Origin: JAMQPK01 sp963782595 | GTDB lineage: Bacteria; Acidobacteriota; Vicinamibacteria; Vicinamibacterales; JAMQPK01 | Direction: 5' to 3' | Assembly: GCA_963782595.1 (NCBI GenBank) | Contig: CAWAKJ010000004.1 | Coordinates: 1-64,000, forward strand | Length of the DNA: 64,000 nucleotides | Shown: in pieces, positions 16,846 to 26,262 of the stretch | How positions within the stretch are numbered: the stretch's first letter is position 1 | How the letters are laid out: every line of letters begins with the position of its first letter | Notes under the pieces: generated by a model | What the model saw: only the letters and a program-made list of their open reading frames with translations | The model's database searches: none | What the model was told of the DNA's origin: nothing | Translations under genes and position numbers: made by a program

Positions 16846-17835
16846 ATGCGGTTTGTGGTGCTCGGAGCGGGGGCTGTCGGTGGAACGATCGGCGGTCGGC
16901 TGCACCAGCATGGCCACAATGCGCTTCTGATTGCCCGCAGTGCCAACTACGAGGCGATCCGCGATCGCGGGCTTCGCCTCGAGTCTCCAGACGAGTCCGT
17001 CACCCTCCCTGTTCCAGTGGTCGATCATCCAGCCAGGATTTCCTGGACCGGTGACGAGGTGCTCGTGCTTGCGACGAAGACCCAGGATACGGAGGCCGCA
17101 CTGGAGACGCTTGCGTCCGTCGCGCCACGGGGCCTGCCCGTCTTCTGCGCCCAGAACGGTGTAGCCAACGAGCGCATCGCCCTTGAGCGATTCGACCATG
17201 TCTACGGTGTGTTCGTCTGGTGTCCGTCCGACTACCTGACGCCCGGCCTCGTCCAGATCTGGTGCGCACCCAGGAGCGGCATCCTGCACATCGGACGGTA
17301 TCCTTCGGGGTCTGACGAACTGGCGCAGGCGGTTGCCGCCGCGTTCGTCGAATCGTCCTTCTATTCAGACGCGAAGCCCGACATCATGCGATGGAAGTAC
17401 CGCAAGCTGCTGTCGAATCTCGGCAATGCCGTCGAGGCGCTCTGCGGCGTCGCTGCGAGAGGCAGCGGATTGGCGCAGCGGGCGCGGCGCGAGGCGCTCG
17501 AGTGTTTTGCGGCAGCCGGCATCGAGTACGTCGCAGACGATGAAGACGATGCCGCGCGGCTCGAGCGGGAAGTGCAGGTGCGAACGATCCACGGCGTCGA
17601 ACGCCGCGGGGGATCGTCGTGGCAAAGCCTCGAGCGACGCCTGGGCACAATCGAAACGGACTACCTGAACGGAGAAATCGTTCGGCTGGGACGGCTCCAC
17701 GGCGTGGCGACCCCGGTCAATGCCATCCTGCAGTACCTGTCGCAACGGGTTGCGCAAGAGCGGAAGCCGCCCGGCAGCGTGAATCCCGACAAGATTTTGA
17801 TCGCGTTAGAACTTCGACAGAATCCACTGCAGTAG
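16846..17835 (+). CDS. Ketopantoate reductase family (PanE/ApbA) NAD(P)-dependent oxidoreductase
   Basis: The N-terminal Rossmann fold starts MRFVVLGAGAVGGTIGGRL with the GxGxxG dinucleotide site. VLATKTQDTEAAL and FCAQNGVANE match the family's central motifs, and the C-terminal helical domain has KYRKLLSNLGNAVEALCG with the catalytic Lys/Asn region. PanE reduces 2-dehydropantoate to pantoate for coenzyme A; paralogues act on other 2-oxoacids. At 329 aa it is somewhat long, and a pantothenate-kinase gene (coaX) lies 29 kb away, so a role in pantothenate synthesis is possible but not proved. The last 30 bp overlap the convergent phosphatidyltransferase gene. Confidence 0.82.
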   Translation: MRFVVLGAGAVGGTIGGRLHQHGHNALLIARSANYEAIRDRGLRLESPDESVTLPVPVVDHPARISWTGDEVLVLATKTQDTEAALETLASVAPRGLPVFCAQNGVANERIALERFDHVYGVFVWCPSDYLTPGLVQIWCAPRSGILHIGRYPSGSDELAQAVAAAFVESSFYSDAKPDIMRWKYRKLLSNLGNAVEALCGVAARGSGLAQRARREALECFAAAGIEYVADDEDDAARLEREVQVRTIHGVERRGGSSWQSLERRLGTIETDYLNGEIVRLGRLHGVATPVNAILQYLSQRVAQERKPPGSVNPDKILIALELRQNPLQ

Positions 17836-18585
17836 GCCGGGCTGGCCCGCGGCCGTCGGATCGTTCAGCCAGTCCGGGGGCGTCAGCCACACGAACGCCA
17901 GGATGGCAATCACCCACAGGTCGTAGGGAATGGTGGTCCGTTCGTCGCGCCAGAAGAAGGCGCGATTGAAGGCGCCCCTAAGCCCGATGGTCGAGGGCAT
18001 CGGCTGCTTGTTCAGCGCCAGATACGTGTAGTGGATGCGGTTGGCGACCGACAGGATCGACAGCACCAGGATGACCCAGAGCACGGCGGCCATCCGATTG
18101 GTGAACGCGCCGATCATGAACAGCACGATTCGCTCGGGCCGCTCCATGAAGCCCACCTTGCACTTCTCGATGAGACATTCAGCGCGGGCCCGCGCGTAGC
18201 TCGTCATGATGGCGAAGATCAGCGTCAGCGTCGTGATGAGCACGTAGTCGTTGCGCCCCAGCCTGGCGTAGAGCCAGATGAGGCCCGTGAAGAGCGCAAG
18301 GTCCGAGAAGCGGTCGAGCGTCGAGTCCCAGAACGCGCCGAACTCCGACTGCTTGCCCGTAATGAAGGCGACTTTGCCGTCGATGAAGTCGAAGATGTTC
18401 GCGCAGATCATGATGAGGCCGGAGAGCACGAACTGATTGATGGCGAGCCCCAGCGCGGCGGTACAGTTGATGAGGACGCCGATCAGCGTCAGTGTGTTCG
18501 GCGAGATACCGAGTGCCACACTGACACGGATGATGGCGCGCAGCGGGAACATGCAGATGGTCCCGATGGTGCCGGTAAAGGTCAT
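17806..18585 (-). CDS. CDP-alcohol phosphatidyltransferase family membrane protein
   Basis: A 259-aa polytopic protein. The family motif is present as DFIDGKVAFITGKQSEFGAF followed by WDSTLDRFSD, that is D-x2-D-G-x2-A-x-8/9-G-x3-D-x3-D with all four metal-binding Asp. The residue after the Ala, usually Arg, is Phe. Such enzymes join a CDP-linked lipid or CDP-alcohol with an alcohol acceptor to make phospholipids. The FGAFWDSTLDR form is closest to PI/PIP-synthase-like branches, so a phosphoinositol-type or other head group is possible. The ATG at 18585 was chosen because the conserved hydrophobic start MFPLRAIIRVSVALGISPN follows; more upstream starts would overlap the uvrC promoter region. 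Confidence 0.8.
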   Translation of the reverse strand: MTFTGTIGTICMFPLRAIIRVSVALGISPNTLTLIGVLINCTAALGLAINQFVLSGLIMICANIFDFIDGKVAFITGKQSEFGAFWDSTLDRFSDLALFTGLIWLYARLGRNDYVLITTLTLIFAIMTSYARARAECLIEKCKVGFMERPERIVLFMIGAFTNRMAAVLWVILVLSILSVANRIHYTYLALNKQPMPSTIGLRGAFNRAFFWRDERTTIPYDLWVIAILAFVWLTPPDWLNDPTAAGQPGLLQWILSKF

Positions 18586-18748
18586 GCGATGTGGCGTCCC
18601 CCGGTTTGCGCTCGGGACGCTCTGAGAGTGATTGAACGGCGCCGGCCCATGGTCCTGCGCCGCGTGCGACTGTCGGCCCGCGCGACTCATTGGGTGAGGA
18701 GTATAATGGAAGGTTCGACAGTCAATGAAAAACTCGACATAGTACCGT

Positions 18749-20560
<1,812 letters not shown>

Positions 20561-20573
20561 GACTACAAAGCGG

Positions 20574-20604
20574 TTTCATCCGAGGTTCCCAAAACGGCTA
20601 TACT
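20574..20604 (+). promoter_or_regulatory. Candidate promoter for the site-2 protease gene
   Basis: A strong TATACT -10 box at 20599-20604 sits 9 bp before the TTG start at 20614; a weak TTTCAT at 20574-20579 lies 19 bp upstream of it. The transcript would begin about 20611, essentially without leader. Confidence 0.4.
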
Positions 20605-20613
20605 CTGTAGCCG

Positions 20614-21252
20614 TTGCCGGATCTGAACATTCCCGCGCTCGTCATTGCTTTCCTGGTTCTGATTTTCTCGCTTTCGGTTCACGAGGCGGCGCACGCGTGG
20701 TCGGCCAGCCAGCTGGGCGACGACACGGCGAGGCGTCTGGGCCGGGTGTCGCTGAATCCGGTGGTGCACACCGATCCGATCGGGACGCTCTTGTTGCCGC
20801 TGATTGCCATGGTTTCGGGCGCGCCGATCATCGGCTGGGCGAAGCCGACGCCCGTCAACACCCGCAATCTCGCGCACCCCCGGCGCGACAACATTCTCAT
20901 CACCGCCGCCGGGCCGACGAGCAACCTCGTCATTGCCGTGACGGCGGCGCTGGCTCTGCGCCTGATGCCCGCGGCCGTCTCGGCGTCCGATTTCGACCTG
21001 CTCACACCGCTGAACATGATTGCCACGCAGGCACTGTTTCTGAACGTGCTCCTGGCGGTCTTCAACATGCTGCCGATTCCGCCGCTCGACGGCGGCCAGA
21101 TCCTGATGGCGCTGCTGCCGCCGAGCATAGCGATGCGGCTGGGTTTTCTCTACGAGTACGGCTTCCTGATCTTGATGGGTCTGCTCGTGACCGGTGTGTT
21201 GGGCTATCTCATCGGCCCGCCGTATTATGTGATTCTCTCGTGGCTGCGCTGA
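20614..21252 (+). CDS. Site-2 protease family (M50) membrane metalloprotease
   Basis: 212-aa polytopic protein. The zinc-site helix FSLSVHEAAHAWSASQLGD has HExxH, and the second metal motif NMLPIPPLDGGQI supplies the Asp. The absence of a PDZ domain and the small size put it with the SpoIVFB/Rip3-like compact M50 group rather than RseP. Such proteases cut transmembrane segments of anti-sigma factors or other membrane substrates; the target is unknown. The TTG at 20614 is used because the protein starts there with PDLNIPALVIAFL. trpS begins inside its last 13 bp, so both are probably one transcript. Confidence 0.88.
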   Translation: MPDLNIPALVIAFLVLIFSLSVHEAAHAWSASQLGDDTARRLGRVSLNPVVHTDPIGTLLLPLIAMVSGAPIIGWAKPTPVNTRNLAHPRRDNILITAAGPTSNLVIAVTAALALRLMPAAVSASDFDLLTPLNMIATQALFLNVLLAVFNMLPIPPLDGGQILMALLPPSIAMRLGFLYEYGFLILMGLLVTGVLGYLIGPPYYVILSWLR

Positions 21253-22259
21253 CTCCCCGAAAACGCGTCGTCTCCGGCATGCGTCCGACCGGGAAGCTGC
21301 ATCTGGGACACCTTGTCGGTGCCCTGCAGAACTGGATTGCGCTGCAGGAGCAGTACGACTGCTTTTATTTCGTCGCCGACTGGCACGCGCTGACGACCGA
21401 CTACGCCGACACGAGCCAACTGACGCAGTACGCCTACGACAACGCGATGGACTGGATCGCCGCGGGTCTCGATCCGGAGCGCAGCACGTTTTTCGTGCAG
21501 TCGATGGTGCCCGAGCATGCGGAACTGGCCTTGCTCCTCTCGATGGTGACACCGGTTTCGTGGCTCGAACGGGTGCCGACCTACAAGGAGCAGCAGGAAG
21601 CGCTGAGCGACAAAGATCTTTCATCCGTCGGTTTTCTGAGCTATCCCCTCCTTCAGACCGCTGATGTGGCCATTTATGACGGCAACTTCATCCCGGTCGG
21701 CGAGGATCAGGTTGCCCACCTCGAGCTGTCGCGCGAAGTCGTACGTCGATTCAACCGCTTCTACGGCGATATCTTGGTCGAGCCCAAGCCGCTCCTGACG
21801 AAAGTGGCTCGGCTGCCCGGCCTCGACGGCTTCAAGAAGATGAGCAAGAGCCTCGGCAACACGATTCTGTTGTCGGAGGACGCTGACGCCGTGAAGAAGA
21901 AGGTGCGCTCGATGTACACGGATCCAAAGCGCATCCGGCCCGACGTCCCGGGCACGGTGGAAGGCAATCCCGTGTTCCTATATCACGACGTCTTCAATCC
22001 CGACACCGCCGAAGTGGACGATCTCAAGGCGCGGTACCGGGCGGGGAAGGTCGGCGATGTCGAAGTCAAGGATAAGCTGGCGGCGGCGCTGAACGGTGTA
22101 CTGGCCCCGATGCGCGACCGGCGCCGGGAACTGGCTTCCCGTCCGGAACGGATCCATGAGATTCTCGTGGAGGGCTCGAAGCGCGCGCGCGTCGTCGCGG
22201 TCGAGACCATGACGCGCGTTCGCGACGCGATGAAGATCCGCTACCGCACCAGGGATTAG
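21240..22259 (+). CDS. trpS: Tryptophanyl-tRNA synthetase
   Basis: Class Ic synthetase charging tRNA-Trp, 339 aa. The HIGH-type motif is RPTGKLHLGHLVGALQNW near residue 15; KMSKS is present as KKMSKSLGNTI; PVGEDQVAHLELSREV and FLSYPLLQTADVAIYD are conserved active-site blocks. The GTG at 21240 overlaps the protease gene. The stop codon lies inside a pair of GGGATTA heptamers whose 3' end abuts the scpA start codon, so the trpS/scpA boundary is made of repeat sequence. Confidence 0.95.
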   Translation: MAALTPRKRVVSGMRPTGKLHLGHLVGALQNWIALQEQYDCFYFVADWHALTTDYADTSQLTQYAYDNAMDWIAAGLDPERSTFFVQSMVPEHAELALLLSMVTPVSWLERVPTYKEQQEALSDKDLSSVGFLSYPLLQTADVAIYDGNFIPVGEDQVAHLELSREVVRRFNRFYGDILVEPKPLLTKVARLPGLDGFKKMSKSLGNTILLSEDADAVKKKVRSMYTDPKRIRPDVPGTVEGNPVFLYHDVFNPDTAEVDDLKARYRAGKVGDVEVKDKLAAALNGVLAPMRDRRRELASRPERIHEILVEGSKRARVVAVETMTRVRDAMKIRYRTRD

Positions 22260-22265
22260 GGATTA
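22252..22265 (+). repeat. Two GGGATTA heptamers at the trpS/scpA junction
   Basis: GGGATTAGGGATTA covers the trpS stop codon (TAG at 22257-22259) and ends one base before the scpA ATG. Confidence 0.75.
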
Positions 22266-22266
22266 G

Positions 22267-23085
22267 ATGAGTGTATTGCCGCCGTCCTCTTCCGAGTTCG
22301 AATCTTCGTCGGAAGCCTACTCCGTCAAGCTCGATTCGTTCGAGGGACCGCTCGATCTGCTGATTCACCTCATCAAGACCAACGAGGTGAATATTTACGA
22401 CATTCCGATCGCGCTCATCACGCGCCAGTACCTCGAGTACGTCGAGATGATTAAGGAGCTCAATCTCGACACAGTGGGAGAGTTCCTCGTGATGGCGGCG
22501 ACGCTCATCCACATCAAGTCGAAGATGCTCCTGCCGAGGCCGGAGTCGGCCGAGGAAGGCGAGCCCGAAGAGGACCCGCGCGAAGCGCTGGTCCGTCGTC
22601 TGCTCGAACATCAGAAGTTCAAGGCGGCGGCCGAGTTGCTGCACGAACGGGCGGTCCTGCGCGGCGCACAGTGGATTCGGCCCGACGGCCGCATCGCCGA
22701 GATCGCCGGCGACGAGTACGCGTACGAGCCGGAGATCGAGGTCGACCTGTTCAGCCTGCTCGCGGCGTTCCGTGGCGTGCTCGAGCGCGCCAAACAGCGC
22801 CCGAAGGTACTGCTGCCGCCCGAAGAGGTGCCTGTCGAGGTGCGCATCGAGCAGCTGCTCGCGAGGCTTTCGGAAACCGAAGCCTGCGGCTTCGAGGATC
22901 TGTTCGCGAAAGACGACAGCCGCGCGGCGATGATCGTGACATTCCTGGCGCTGCTGGAGATGATCCGTCTCAAGCTGATTCGCGTGTTCCAGACAGCGGC
23001 GTTCGGTCCCGTGCGCGTCTACAAACGGGCGCGCCCTGCCGACGCGCCGACGCCTATTGGTGATGTTGGGAGCAAGAGTGAGTAG
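22267..23085 (+). CDS. scpA: Segregation and condensation protein A (kleisin)
   Basis: 272-aa kleisin that bridges the SMC dimer and recruits ScpB during chromosome condensation. The start YSVKLDSFEGPLDLLIHLIK is the family hallmark, followed by NEVNIYDIPIALITRQYLEY, GEFLVMAATLIHIKSKMLLP and a C-terminal winged-helix end with FLALLEMIRLKLIRVFQTAA. A stretch of acidic residues (SAEEGEPEEDPRE) is the usual linker. The ATG lies seven bases after the trpS stop, and scpB follows after an 80-bp repeat region, the common scpA-scpB pairing. Confidence 0.95.
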   Translation: MSVLPPSSSEFESSSEAYSVKLDSFEGPLDLLIHLIKTNEVNIYDIPIALITRQYLEYVEMIKELNLDTVGEFLVMAATLIHIKSKMLLPRPESAEEGEPEEDPREALVRRLLEHQKFKAAAELLHERAVLRGAQWIRPDGRIAEIAGDEYAYEPEIEVDLFSLLAAFRGVLERAKQRPKVLLPPEEVPVEVRIEQLLARLSETEACGFEDLFAKDDSRAAMIVTFLALLEMIRLKLIRVFQTAAFGPVRVYKRARPADAPTPIGDVGSKSE

Positions 23086-23119
23086 ATTGGCGATTTTCGA
23101 TTGGCAATTTCCAAATTGA

Positions 23120-23154
23120 GATTTTAGATTTCAGATTCTAGATTCTAGATTCAG
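23120..23154 (+). repeat. Heptamer array GATTCTA between scpA and scpB
   Basis: Five 7-mers: GATTTTA, GATTTCA, GATTCTA, GATTCTA, GATTCAG. Upstream, GATTGGCGATTTTCGATTGG is also mirrored by CCAAATTGAG, so a weak hairpin is possible. Confidence 0.82.
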
Positions 23155-23164
23155 GTTCACCCCT

Positions 23165-23815
23165 ATGTCTGATGCCCTGAAGCCGGTTATCGAAGCGCTG
23201 ATTTTCGCGTCGCCCGATCCGTTGACCCCGAAGATGCTCTTCAAGCTACTCGAGAGCGAGCCCAGGGAAGATGTCGAGGCCGCGCTCGAGGCGTTGAAGC
23301 GCGACTACGACCGTCCCGGCGGGCTGCAGCTCGTCGAAGTGGCCGGCGGCTACCAGATCGTCACGCGGCCCGAGCTGCACGAATGGGTACGACGGCTCTT
23401 CCACGAGCGCACCACGCAGCGGCTGTCGGTTCAAGCCCTCGAAACGCTGGCCGTCATCGCTTACAAGCAGCCCGTGACTGCGCCGGAGATTACGGAAATT
23501 CGCGGCGTGAACACGGCCGGCGTCGTCAACACGCTCATCGAACGGCAGTTGGTCAAGATTGTTGGACGCAAACCGGTCGTGGGACGGCCGTTCATGTATG
23601 CGACCACACGCGAGTTTCTGATTCGATTCGGCCTCCGCGATCTGTCGGACCTGCCGAAGGTCGAGGAGATGGCCGAGGCGCTCGGTTTCGAGGTGCCCGC
23701 GGGCCTTTCACAGCCAGGGCCGTCTCAGGCGCAGCTCGATCTCGAAGGTGTGTCGCCGATCGATGAAGTGGCGGCGATGTCCGCAGACGTGGAGCCCGGC
23801 GAAAAGATCCATTGA
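23165..23815 (+). CDS. scpB: Segregation and condensation protein B
   Basis: 216-aa partner of ScpA and SMC. Two winged-helix domains: LKPVIEALIFASPDPLTPKM at the start and LSVQALETLAVIAYKQPVTA in the centre, followed by the signature EITEIRGVNTAGVVNTLIER and KPVVGRPFMYATTREFLIRFG. The C-terminal 40 residues are acidic and not conserved. It ends 12 bp from the convergent pseudouridine synthase gene. Confidence 0.95.
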   Translation: MSDALKPVIEALIFASPDPLTPKMLFKLLESEPREDVEAALEALKRDYDRPGGLQLVEVAGGYQIVTRPELHEWVRRLFHERTTQRLSVQALETLAVIAYKQPVTAPEITEIRGVNTAGVVNTLIERQLVKIVGRKPVVGRPFMYATTREFLIRFGLRDLSDLPKVEEMAEALGFEVPAGLSQPGPSQAQLDLEGVSPIDEVAAMSADVEPGEKIH

Positions 23816-23827
23816 CGCCTGGTTTCT

Positions 23828-24634
23828 TCATCTTCTGTTTCGTCGTGACACGTTTCTGACCTTCGGACCTTCTGTTTGTTCAATCCGGGCAGCGGGCCGG
23901 CTGTCAGTTTTGGCGGAGTGCTTCAGACGCCGCACTTCGTCGGGTGTCAGCTCTCTATAGGTTCCCAGTCTCAGCGTTCTGTCGGTGAGGGGCCCGATGC
24001 GCACACGCTTGAGCGTGCGCACCGGATGGCCGATGGCATCGGCCATCTTGCGAACCTGGCGGGTGCGGCCTTCATGAATCGTCACACGCAGAAGCGACGT
24101 CGTGCCCGTGCCGCGACGATCTGCCACGAGCTCCACCTGCGCCGGGCTCGTCCGGCGGCCCTCGATGACGATGCCCTGCCGCAGCCGATCGAGATCGTGC
24201 GCGTCGGGCACGCCGAGCACCTGCGCCTCGTACACGCGCTCCACTTCGTGGCGCGGATGGGTCAGCGTGGCGGCGAGGTCGCCGTCGTTGGTCAGAATCA
24301 GGAGCCCCTCGGAATCGAAATCGAGCCGGCCGACGGGATAGACGTATCCACGAACGCCTTTCAGGAGATCGAGCACCGTCGGTCTGTTCTCGGGGTCGGA
24401 TCGCGTGGTGACGTACCCTCGTGGCTTGTTGAGCAGGAAGTAGCGATGGGGCTGCGCGCGCTTCACACGCCGCTCGTCGACGCGAATGTCGTCCACCTCC
24501 GGGTCGGCTCTCGAGCCGAGCTCGGTGATCGTCTTGCCGTTGACCGTGACCCGGCCTTCTTCGATCAGCTTTTCTGCCGCGCGCCGCGACGCAATGCCCG
24601 CAGCAGAAATAATCTTCTGAAGGCGAACCTGCAT
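23828..24634 (-). CDS. rluB: RsuA/RluB-family rRNA pseudouridine synthase
   Basis: 268 aa. The N-terminal S4 RNA-binding domain reads VRLQKIISAAGIASRRAAEK and GRVTVNGKTITELGSRADP; the catalytic domain has the Asp motif VGRLDFDSEGLLILTNDGDL and the C-terminal KMADAIGHPVRTLKRVRIG. It converts a uridine in ribosomal RNA to pseudouridine. Placing scpA-scpB next to this gene is a common bacterial arrangement in which the neighbour is annotated RluB, which supports the symbol, but RluB, RluE, RluF and RsuA cannot be separated surely from sequence alone. The basic, Arg-rich tail is unusual but harmless. Confidence 0.9.
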   Translation of the reverse strand: MQVRLQKIISAAGIASRRAAEKLIEEGRVTVNGKTITELGSRADPEVDDIRVDERRVKRAQPHRYFLLNKPRGYVTTRSDPENRPTVLDLLKGVRGYVYPVGRLDFDSEGLLILTNDGDLAATLTHPRHEVERVYEAQVLGVPDAHDLDRLRQGIVIEGRRTSPAQVELVADRRGTGTTSLLRVTIHEGRTRQVRKMADAIGHPVRTLKRVRIGPLTDRTLRLGTYRELTPDEVRRLKHSAKTDSRPAARIEQTEGPKVRNVSRRNRR

Positions 24635-24648
24635 GGGTGGATCTTAAG

Positions 24649-25390
24649 ATGAAACGGCTCTTCACCTTCACGATCTTCTTCTCCGCGACGTTGCTCTTCA
24701 TGGTGCAGCCGCTCGCGGGGAAGAGTCTCCTTCCAGTCCTGGGGGGCAGCCCGTCGGTGTGGAGTACCCGCATCGTCTTCTTCCAGGCCGCGTTGTTGAT
24801 GGGATATCTCTGCGCCCACGCGCTGATGGTGGCTGCTTCGGGCACTGGCTGGCACCGTCGGCTTGCCGTTCTTCGCGCTTTCGGCCACGGCCCCGCTTCT
24901 GCAGCGATAGTTCTCTCGTAGGGCTCGCCCTGGAGCGAGGGTGGGGACGCCGGCGGTCGATGGACGGCTTGGTCTGCGAGGTATGCCGGAAGCGTCGTAC
25001 GATCTCATCGTCATCGATGCGTTTTCCTCCGACGCGATTCCCACGCACCTCATCACGCGCGAGGCCGTGGCGTTGTACGAGTCGCGCCTCAAACCGCGCG
25101 GCATGATCGCCTTCCACGTGTCGAGCCGGGTTTTCAACCTCCGCCCAGTGCTGGCGAAGATCGCCGAGGATCGGCGCCTCGGGTGTTACGCCCGTGATGA
25201 TCAGGAGATGCCGCCCGACAAGGCCGGGGAGGCCAAGCGGCCGTCCGTCTGGGTCATCCTGGCCCGTGACGAACGTGATATCGGCCAGCTCGCCCATTCG
25301 GCGCCCCGATGGGTCACGCTCTTTGGATCCGGCGTCGCTCTCTGCACGGACGACTATACGAACGTATTTGGAGCGCTGGAAGGCAGCTGA
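24649..25390 (+). pseudogene. Decayed membrane-bound spermidine-synthase-like gene
   Basis: Three separated pieces of one family remain. 24649-24835 encodes two N-terminal membrane helices (SATLLFMVQPLAGKSLLPVL, then FFQAALLMGYLCAHAL). 24845-24910, in another frame, encodes GTVGLPFFALSATAPLLQR, a conserved mid-protein block. 24941-25390 encodes the end of the synthase domain, with YDLIVIDAFSSDAIP, HLITREAVALYESRLKP and CTDDYTN. The blocks keep the family order, but hundreds of intervening residues and the SAM-binding core are gone, and the frames change. No single product could be functional. The intact family fuses an integral membrane part to an aminopropyltransferase-like domain. Confidence 0.85.
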
Positions 25391-25494
25391 AATCGTTGAC
25401 GAAAACGCGCGTGATTCTCTACACTTCTTGCGTTCCGAGCGGTGGCGACGCAACCAGACGGCCACGGACATACCACGTCCCTGGCCGTTTTATC

Positions 25495-25522
25495 TGAAGC
25501 CCGAAGCCTGAAGTCCGAAGCC
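25495..25522 (+). repeat. Heptamer array YGAAGCC
   Basis: Units TGAAGCC, CGAAGCC, TGAAGTC, CGAAGCC just upstream of the SGNH gene at 25540. The same 7-mer family occurs inside argS at 52884. Confidence 0.82.
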
Positions 25523-25539
25523 TGAGAGGGAACCACAAC

Positions 25540-26220
25540 ATGCATCGAGTCCTATCGGCACTGGTCGCCACCGTGCTTGGCCTGTCGCTCTCGCTGGCGG
25601 CGCAGCAACCCGCGACGCTGACGCCGGTGGATCCCAATCGATGGGAAACGACGATTCAGAAGTTCGAGGCCGAAGACGCGGCGCGCGAGCTCGTGAAAGA
25701 CGGAGTCGTCTTTATTGGCGCATCCAGCATCGTCCGATGGGAAAACCTCGCGCAGTCCTTTCCAGACATCAGGGTTGTCAATCGCGGCTTCGGTGGCTCG
25801 GAGATGGCCGACAGCGCGAAATACGCCGCCCGTGTGGTGGTTCCGCACTCGCCGAGTATCGTCGTGTTGTATGCCGGAGAAAACGATCTGAATCGTGGCG
25901 TGTTACCGGAGACGATCAACGCTGATTTTGCCCGGTTCCATGACATCATCCGCCACGCGCTGCCCGCGACACGAATTGTCGTCATCGGCTTGAAACCGTC
26001 TCTCCTGCGGTGGAAACTGCGCGACGGTATGCACCAGACGAACCGGCTGCTTCGCAGCCACTGCGAGTCGAAAAAGGGTTGCGCCTATGTCGATCCCTGG
26101 CCCTCGATGATTGGCAAAGACGGCACGCCGAGACCAGAGCTCTTCGTCGCCGATGGCCTGCACATGACACCGGAGGGCTACAAAGAGTGGACGCAGATGC
26201 TGCGCCCGTATCTGAAATAG
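25540..26220 (+). CDS. Secreted SGNH/GDSL hydrolase (226 aa)
   Basis: An export signal MHRVLSALVATVLGLSLSLA ends before AAQQP. The catalytic blocks are VFIGASSIVRWENL (Ser), VNRGFGGSEMADS (Gly), LYAGENDLNRG (Asn) and ADGLHMTPEGYKEW (Asp-x-x-His), giving a complete SGNH set. The GASS nucleophile form and GFGGS block put it near PAF-acetylhydrolase-like esterases. Substrate unknown. The ATG follows GAGGGAA. Its 5' flank is repeat, its 3' flank is another repeat, and the neighbour upstream is a pseudogene, so it is an isolated gene in a region of decay. Confidence 0.85.
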   Translation: MHRVLSALVATVLGLSLSLAAQQPATLTPVDPNRWETTIQKFEAEDAARELVKDGVVFIGASSIVRWENLAQSFPDIRVVNRGFGGSEMADSAKYAARVVVPHSPSIVVLYAGENDLNRGVLPETINADFARFHDIIRHALPATRIVVIGLKPSLLRWKLRDGMHQTNRLLRSHCESKKGCAYVDPWPSMIGKDGTPRPELFVADGLHMTPEGYKEWTQMLRPYLK

Positions 26221-26226
26221 ATTCAA

Positions 26227-26254
26227 CTTTCTACTTCTTACTTTCTACTTTCCA
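26227..26254 (+). repeat. Heptamer array CTTTCTA
   Basis: Units CTTTCTA, CTTCTTA, CTTTCTA, CTTTCCA lie between convergent genes. GATTCAA and GATTCAG words frame the array. Confidence 0.8.
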
Positions 26255-26262
26255 GATTCAGT

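Noticed and set aside
18702..18707. TATAAT as a uvrC promoter
   Set aside because: The -10 match is perfect but no acceptable -35 box lies 16 to 19 bp upstream, so it is mentioned only in the uvrC entry.
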